Assembly: GCA_017940415.1 (NCBI GenBank)
Contig: JAGAYR010000016.1
Coordinates: 1-64,000 of the forward strand
Length of the DNA stretch: 64,000 nt
Reading direction: 5' to 3'
From: Lachnospiraceae bacterium
GTDB taxonomy: Bacteria > Bacillota > Clostridia > Lachnospirales > Lachnospiraceae
A model generated the notes under the pieces. It saw nothing but the letters and a program-made list of their open reading frames with translations, was not told where the DNA came from and did not search any database. How positions within the stretch are numbered: the stretch's first letter is position 1; each line of letters begins with the position of its first letter. Of this stretch, positions 59,957 through 64,000 are shown in pieces. Made by a program: the position numbers and the translations under genes.

Positions 59957-60621
59957 TATGCTTCGCTCCCTTCTGAGTTAGCGTTTCCCTTAACAGGAAG
60001 AACTTCACCCTTATAAATCCATACCTTTACACCTACTTTACCGTAAGTAGTATCGGCCTCTGCAAATCCATAGTCGATATCAGCTCTGAGAGTCTGAAGA
60101 GGAATAGTTCCCTCGCTGTAGAACTCGGTACGAGCGATATCTGCTCCGCCAAGTCTTCCTGCACAGGAAGCCTTGATTCCGAGAGCGCCTGCCTTCATGG
60201 TTCTGCCCATGCAGGACTTCATAGCGCGACGATAAGATACACGGTTCTCAAGCTGCTGAGCGATGTTCTCTGCTACAAGCTGAGCATCACGATCGGGGCG
60301 CTTGATCTCGGTGATATCCATCTTGACCTTCTTGCCGGTCATCTTCTCAATCTCAGCACGGGTCTTGTCGATCTCAGTGCCGCCCTTACCGATGATAACA
60401 CCGGGCTTTGCGGTGAAAACGATGACTCTGATACGATCGGAAGCACGCTCGATCTCAATCTTGGAAACTCCTGCAGAAGCGAGCTTCTTCTTGAGATACT
60501 TACGAATATTGTAATCTTCGACGAGATAATCTGAGAAATCAGCATCGCTTGCATACCATCTTGAATCCCAGTCCTTTATAACGCCGACTCTAAGTCCATG
60601 AGGATTAACTTTCTGTCCCAT
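59956..60621 (-). CDS. rpsC: 30S ribosomal protein S3
   Basis: A 221-residue protein with a KH domain ([39 protein letters not shown]) and the S3 C-terminal domain ending [12 protein letters not shown]. Part of the mRNA entry site. Overlaps rplP by one base. Confidence 0.97.
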   Translation of the reverse strand: MGQKVNPHGLRVGVIKDWDSRWYASDADFSDYLVEDYNIRKYLKKKLASAGVSKIEIERASDRIRVIVFTAKPGVIIGKGGTEIDKTRAEIEKMTGKKVKMDITEIKRPDRDAQLVAENIAQQLENRVSYRRAMKSCMGRTMKAGALGIKASCAGRLGGADIARTEFYSEGTIPLQTLRADIDYGFAEADTTYGKVGVKVWIYKGEVLPVKGNANSEGSEA

Positions 60622-60643
60622 TTTGCTTTATAAGCTCCTTTCC

Positions 60644-61033
60644 TTATTTCTTCTCGTCAAGCACGATTGTAATGTTGCTCATCCTCTTAAGGATTCTGTA
60701 AGCTCTGCCCTGTGCCCTGGGTCTTACTCTCTTCATGGTAGGTCCCTGGTTGGCATAGCACTCAGCAACATAGAGGTTCTCGGGATTGAGTCCCTGGTTG
60801 TTCTCTGCATTGGCGATTGCTGAAGCAAGAAGCTTTTTAATAATCTGTGAACCATATCTGGGGTTGTACTCCAGAATAGCCATAGCGGTCTGTACATCCT
60901 TTCCGCGGATCGCATCAAGCACGAAGCATGCCTTCTGTACTGAAATGCGAGCGTAAGAAAGCTTTGCTGAAGGTCTTAAATCCTTCTGCTCGTTTCTCTC
61001 TCTCTTAATTTGAGATCTATGTCCTTTAGCCAT
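60644..61033 (-). CDS. rplV: 50S ribosomal protein L22
   Basis: A 129-residue protein: AKLSYARISVQKACFVLDAIRGKDVQTAMAILEYNPRYGSQIIKKLLASAIANAENNQGL and the exit-tunnel loop around KRVRPRAQGRAYRILKRMSNITIVL. Macrolide contacts are in this loop; it looks wild-type in length. Confidence 0.97.
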   Translation of the reverse strand: MAKGHRSQIKRERNEQKDLRPSAKLSYARISVQKACFVLDAIRGKDVQTAMAILEYNPRYGSQIIKKLLASAIANAENNQGLNPENLYVAECYANQGPTMKRVRPRAQGRAYRILKRMSNITIVLDEKK

Positions 61034-61067
61034 AGATGTTTACTCCTTTCAAAACAGTAAGCGGGGC

Positions 61068-61349
61068 TTATGATGCGGATGTTTTCTTAGCATCGCCCGC
61101 GTGGCCTCTGTATGTACGTGTTGCCACGAACTCGCCGAGCTTGTGTCCGACCATGTCCTCAGTGATATATACGGGAACATGCTTACGTCCGTCGTGTACG
61201 GCGATCGTATGTCCGACAAAAGAAGGGAAAATCGTGGATCTGCGGGACCAAGTCTTGATAACTGACTTGTTTCCCGACTCATTCATTGCGTCCACCTTCT
61301 TGAGCAGGCTTGCGTCTGCGAAAGGTCCTTTTTTTAATGATCTGCCCAT
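61068..61349 (-). CDS. rpsS: 30S ribosomal protein S19
   Basis: A 93-residue protein: [83 protein letters not shown]. Standard length and order rplB-rpsS-rplV. Confidence 0.97.
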   Translation of the reverse strand: MGRSLKKGPFADASLLKKVDAMNESGNKSVIKTWSRRSTIFPSFVGHTIAVHDGRKHVPVYITEDMVGHKLGEFVATRTYRGHAGDAKKTSAS

Positions 61350-61363
61350 TGTATCCTCCTACC

Positions 61364-62206
61364 TTACTTAAGTGTCTTGCCGTCACGTCTTCTGACGATC
61401 AACTTGCTGGAAGCCTTCTTCTTCTTTCTGGTCTTGAGACCAAGAGCAGGCTTACCCCAAGGGGTGCTGGGTCCGGGACGACCGATTCCGGTCTTACCTT
61501 CACCACCGCCGTGAGGATGATCGTTGGGGTTCATGACTGATCCTCTTACGGTAGGACGGATGCCCATGTGGCGCTTACGTCCGGCTTTTCCGAGTTTAAC
61601 AAGATTGTGATCTACGTTTCCGATGATTCCGATAGTTGCTCTGCAATTGATGGGAACCATTCTCATCTCGCCTGAAGGAAGTCTTAAGGTTGCATACTTT
61701 CCTTCTTTTGCTACAAGCTGTGCTCCGGTTCCTGCTGAACGAACCATCTGTCCGCCCTTGCCGGGATAGAGCTCAATGTTGTGAACCATGGTACCTACGG
61801 GTACGAGCTCGAGAGGAAGGCAGTTACCTACTCTTACCTCGGCGTTAGCGCCGCTCATAACCTTCATTCCGTCTGTAAGTCCCTGAGGAGCAAGGATGTA
61901 AGCTTTCTCTCCGTCCTCATAGCAGATAAGCGCGATGTTTGCGGTTCTGTTGGGATCATACTCGATTCCGATTACTCTTGCAGGAATGTCATCCTTAAGT
62001 CTTCTGAAATCGATCTGTCTGTACTTTACTTTATTTCCGCCGCCCTTGTGACGAACGGTGATCTTACCCTGGCTGTTACGTCCTGCGTTCTTCTTCTTGT
62101 TGCTGATGAGACTCTTCTCGGGAGTCTTCTTGGTAACTTCAGCGAAGTCAGAACCTGTCATGTTTCTTCTGGACGCTGTATAGGGCTTGTAAGTCTTAAT
62201 ACCCAT
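61364..62206 (-). CDS. rplB: 50S ribosomal protein L2
   Basis: A 280-residue protein: [21 protein letters not shown], the core [48 protein letters not shown], and the peptidyl-transferase-adjacent [32 protein letters not shown]. Standard length. A 106-base spacer without genes follows upstream to rplW. Confidence 0.97.
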   Translation of the reverse strand: MGIKTYKPYTASRRNMTGSDFAEVTKKTPEKSLISNKKKNAGRNSQGKITVRHKGGGNKVKYRQIDFRRLKDDIPARVIGIEYDPNRTANIALICYEDGEKAYILAPQGLTDGMKVMSGANAEVRVGNCLPLELVPVGTMVHNIELYPGKGGQMVRSAGTGAQLVAKEGKYATLRLPSGEMRMVPINCRATIGIIGNVDHNLVKLGKAGRKRHMGIRPTVRGSVMNPNDHPHGGGEGKTGIGRPGPSTPWGKPALGLKTRKKKKASSKLIVRRRDGKTLK

Positions 62207-62312
62207 TTTTCAGTTCTCCTTTTTTCTAAACTATCCGGACCTTGGTCCGTTTGCACAGACTGCGTATATTCGTTTGGGTTATCACGCTGCCTGTATACTC
62301 TTCAAGGACGAA

Positions 62313-62612
62313 TTATAATCCGCTGTAGATCTCAATGTCCTTGCTGTCATCGGTGAGCCATACGATTGCTTTCTTGGTCTTAGCGGTCTCACCAACGGTG
62401 CGGCCTCTTCTCTTGGTCTTTCCATCAAGGTTGATGGTGTTGACTCTCTTAACCTTAGCGCCATCGAACATCTTCTCGACAGCTTCCTTGATCTGGCTCT
62501 TGTTTGATTCGGGATGTACGAGGAATGTGTACTTCTTCTCAGCCATTCCGCTCATGCTCTTCTCGGTGATCACAGGCTTAAGGATCACGTCATAAAACTT
62601 AATGTCAGCCAT
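62313..62612 (-). CDS. rplW: 50S ribosomal protein L23
   Basis: A 99-residue protein: [79 protein letters not shown]. It shares one base with the rplD stop. It sits at the tunnel exit and docks trigger factor and SRP. Confidence 0.97.
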   Translation of the reverse strand: MADIKFYDVILKPVITEKSMSGMAEKKYTFLVHPESNKSQIKEAVEKMFDGAKVKRVNTINLDGKTKRRGRTVGETAKTKKAIVWLTDDSKDIEIYSGL

Positions 62613-63232
62613 TATGCGTACACCTCCTCAATTTTGCTAAGTGCATCTTTGGTAAGAACGAGCTTTCCTGCGGAAAGGATGTCGTAAACGTTGATTGCAT
62701 TTACAACCTCGGTATTTACCTCAGCCATGTTTCTGGCGCTGAGCACTACATTCTGGTCATTGTCTGCGAGAACTACAAGTCCGTTCTCTACGTTGAGGTT
62801 CTTCATAACCTTTGCGAACTCTTTGGTAGCGATCTCGTCAAGCTTGAGCTCATCTACAACTACGAGTGCATCATTCTGAACCTTATCGGTAAGCACGCTC
62901 TTAAGAGCTGCCTGCTTCTCCTTCTTGTTAAGCTTGAAGGAATAATCTCTGGGAGTGGGAGCGAATACTACGCCGCCGCCGGTCCACTGAGGAGCTCTGA
63001 TGGATCCCTGTCTTGCATGACCGGTTCCCTTCTGTCTCCAAGGCTTACGTCCGCCGCCTGATACTTCAGAACGGGTCTTAGCCTTCTGTGTTCCCTGTCT
63101 GTTATTGGCAAGCTGCTGAAGTACAGCCATGTGTACGAGATGCTCGTTAATCTCAACTCCGAAGATTGAATCGCTAAGCTCGGTGGTACCGACTTCCTTG
63201 CCTTCCATATTGTATACGGATACTTTTGCCAT
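62612..63232 (-). CDS. rplD: 50S ribosomal protein L4
   Basis: A 206-residue protein: [92 protein letters not shown], which includes the exit-tunnel loop. The ATG at 63232 follows GGAGG; the earlier in-frame start has no site. Confidence 0.97.
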   Translation of the reverse strand: MAKVSVYNMEGKEVGTTELSDSIFGVEINEHLVHMAVLQQLANNRQGTQKAKTRSEVSGGGRKPWRQKGTGHARQGSIRAPQWTGGGVVFAPTPRDYSFKLNKKEKQAALKSVLTDKVQNDALVVVDELKLDEIATKEFAKVMKNLNVENGLVVLADNDQNVVLSARNMAEVNTEVVNAINVYDILSAGKLVLTKDALSKIEEVYA

Positions 63233-63258
63233 TTCTATCTGTCCTCCTTTCGCCGCGA

Positions 63259-63942
63259 TCAAACTTCTGCGATGGTAGTCTCTTTGATGGTGACGAGAGC
63301 ATTCTTAGCACCGGGTACTGCGCCCTTTACAAGAATGAGATTCTTCTCAGCATCAACTCTGACTATCTCGAGGTTCTGTACTGTTGCATTGACGCTTCCC
63401 ATGTGTCCGGGCATTCCCTTTCCCTTGAATACTCTTGAAGGGGATGAACAAGCGCCGTTTGATCCCTGATGTCTGTGGAACTTGGAACCGTGCTTCATGG
63501 GTCCTCTGTGCTGGCCGAGTCTCTTGACTGCACCCTGGAAGCCTTTTCCCTTGGTGATCGCAGATGCGTCGATGTGATCTCCGTTAGCGAAGATGTCAGC
63601 CTTGATCTCATCGCCTACGTTGTACTCAGCGCTGTTCTCAAAACGGAACTCTCTGACGTATCTCTTGGAAGTGGTGCCGGCCTTCTTGAAATGTCCTGCT
63701 TCAGCCTTGGTTGCACCGTTTCTGTGTGCGATCTTCTTATCGCCCTTGCCGTCCTTCTCAACAACCTTGTCTTTCATATCGACAAAGCCGACCTGGACTG
63801 CTTCATAGCCGTCGTTCTCTGCGGTCTTAACCTGAGTTACTACGCAGGGACCTGCCTGAAGTACGGTAACGGGGATAAGCTCTCCGTTATCTGCAAAGAT
63901 CTGAGTCATTCCGACCTTTGTTGTAAGTATTGCCTTTTTCAT
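63259..63942 (-). CDS. rplC: 50S ribosomal protein L3
   Basis: A 227-residue protein: [95 protein letters not shown], the latter near the peptidyl transferase centre. Somewhat longer than the usual 205-210 residues through its middle loop. The S10 operon continues upstream (rpsJ) beyond the window. Confidence 0.97.
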   Translation of the reverse strand: MKKAILTTKVGMTQIFADNGELIPVTVLQAGPCVVTQVKTAENDGYEAVQVGFVDMKDKVVEKDGKGDKKIAHRNGATKAEAGHFKKAGTTSKRYVREFRFENSAEYNVGDEIKADIFANGDHIDASAITKGKGFQGAVKRLGQHRGPMKHGSKFHRHQGSNGACSSPSRVFKGKGMPGHMGSVNATVQNLEIVRVDAEKNLILVKGAVPGAKNALVTIKETTIAEV

Positions 63943-64000
63943 TTCCTTTTCCTCTCTTAATCAGTGCCCGGGCCTTATGGCACATAATTGTCTACATATT

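Overview
The window looks like a chromosomal segment of a Lachnospiraceae-type Firmicute, probably Butyrivibrio or a close relative. That placement is inference. It rests on low-to-mid GC, Gram-positive ribosomal operon order, a zinc-ribbon S14 and zinc-type adenylate kinase, L17 with a long internal insertion, and an intracellular GH10 xylanase fused to a carbohydrate-esterase-like domain. Nearly everything is on the minus strand.

Layout. 1-140: 3' end of a group II intron entering from outside the window. 0.15-6.9 kb: small accessory genes (isochorismatase-like hydrolase, class C beta-lactamase-like hydrolase, TIGR04076 protein, lipoprotein, GNAT) and an antibiotic-resistance-type ABC-F ATPase that is frameshifted but keeps an attenuator-like leader. 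6.9-10.0 kb: a ybaK-led operon ending in a membrane protein with a SecD-like head domain. 10.1-13.0 kb (plus strand): TetR regulator, MFS efflux pump and CPBP protease behind a strong promoter flanked by two palindromic operators. 12.9-15.2 kb: lytTR, membrane protein, pgeF. 15.4-17.5 kb: xylanase/esterase. 17.7-23.0 kb: two OmpR-type two-component systems; the upstream kinase has no ATPase domain, and both promoters carry 11-bp direct repeats.

23.1-31.5 kb: a dense run of small genes rich in GNAT acetyltransferases, methyltransferases and unusual fusions. Many of its members are decayed by frameshifts, stops or internal deletions. 31.6-37.4 kb: SGNH hydrolase, ECF S component, gpmI, an EAL phosphodiesterase and MgtC. 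37.6-39.1 kb: an IS30-family element that appears to have cut off a gene just after its start. 39.2-42.9 kb: a pyroglutamyl-peptidase-like protein, a SAP-type protein, a two-subunit chromate transporter and several broken genes. 42.9-43.2 kb: an unexplained non-coding tandem array with a 73-bp period.

43.4-64.0 kb: rpsI-rplM, truA, the ECF transporter module ecfA1-ecfA2-ecfT, then the contiguous alpha/spc/S10 supercluster (rplQ back to rplC), including rpmJ, which is only 37 codons. The core part is ordinary. The interest lies in the accessory part: the 73-bp array, the ATPase-less kinase, the attenuated but broken ABC-F gene, the SecD-head membrane protein, and the decaying acetyltransferase island.
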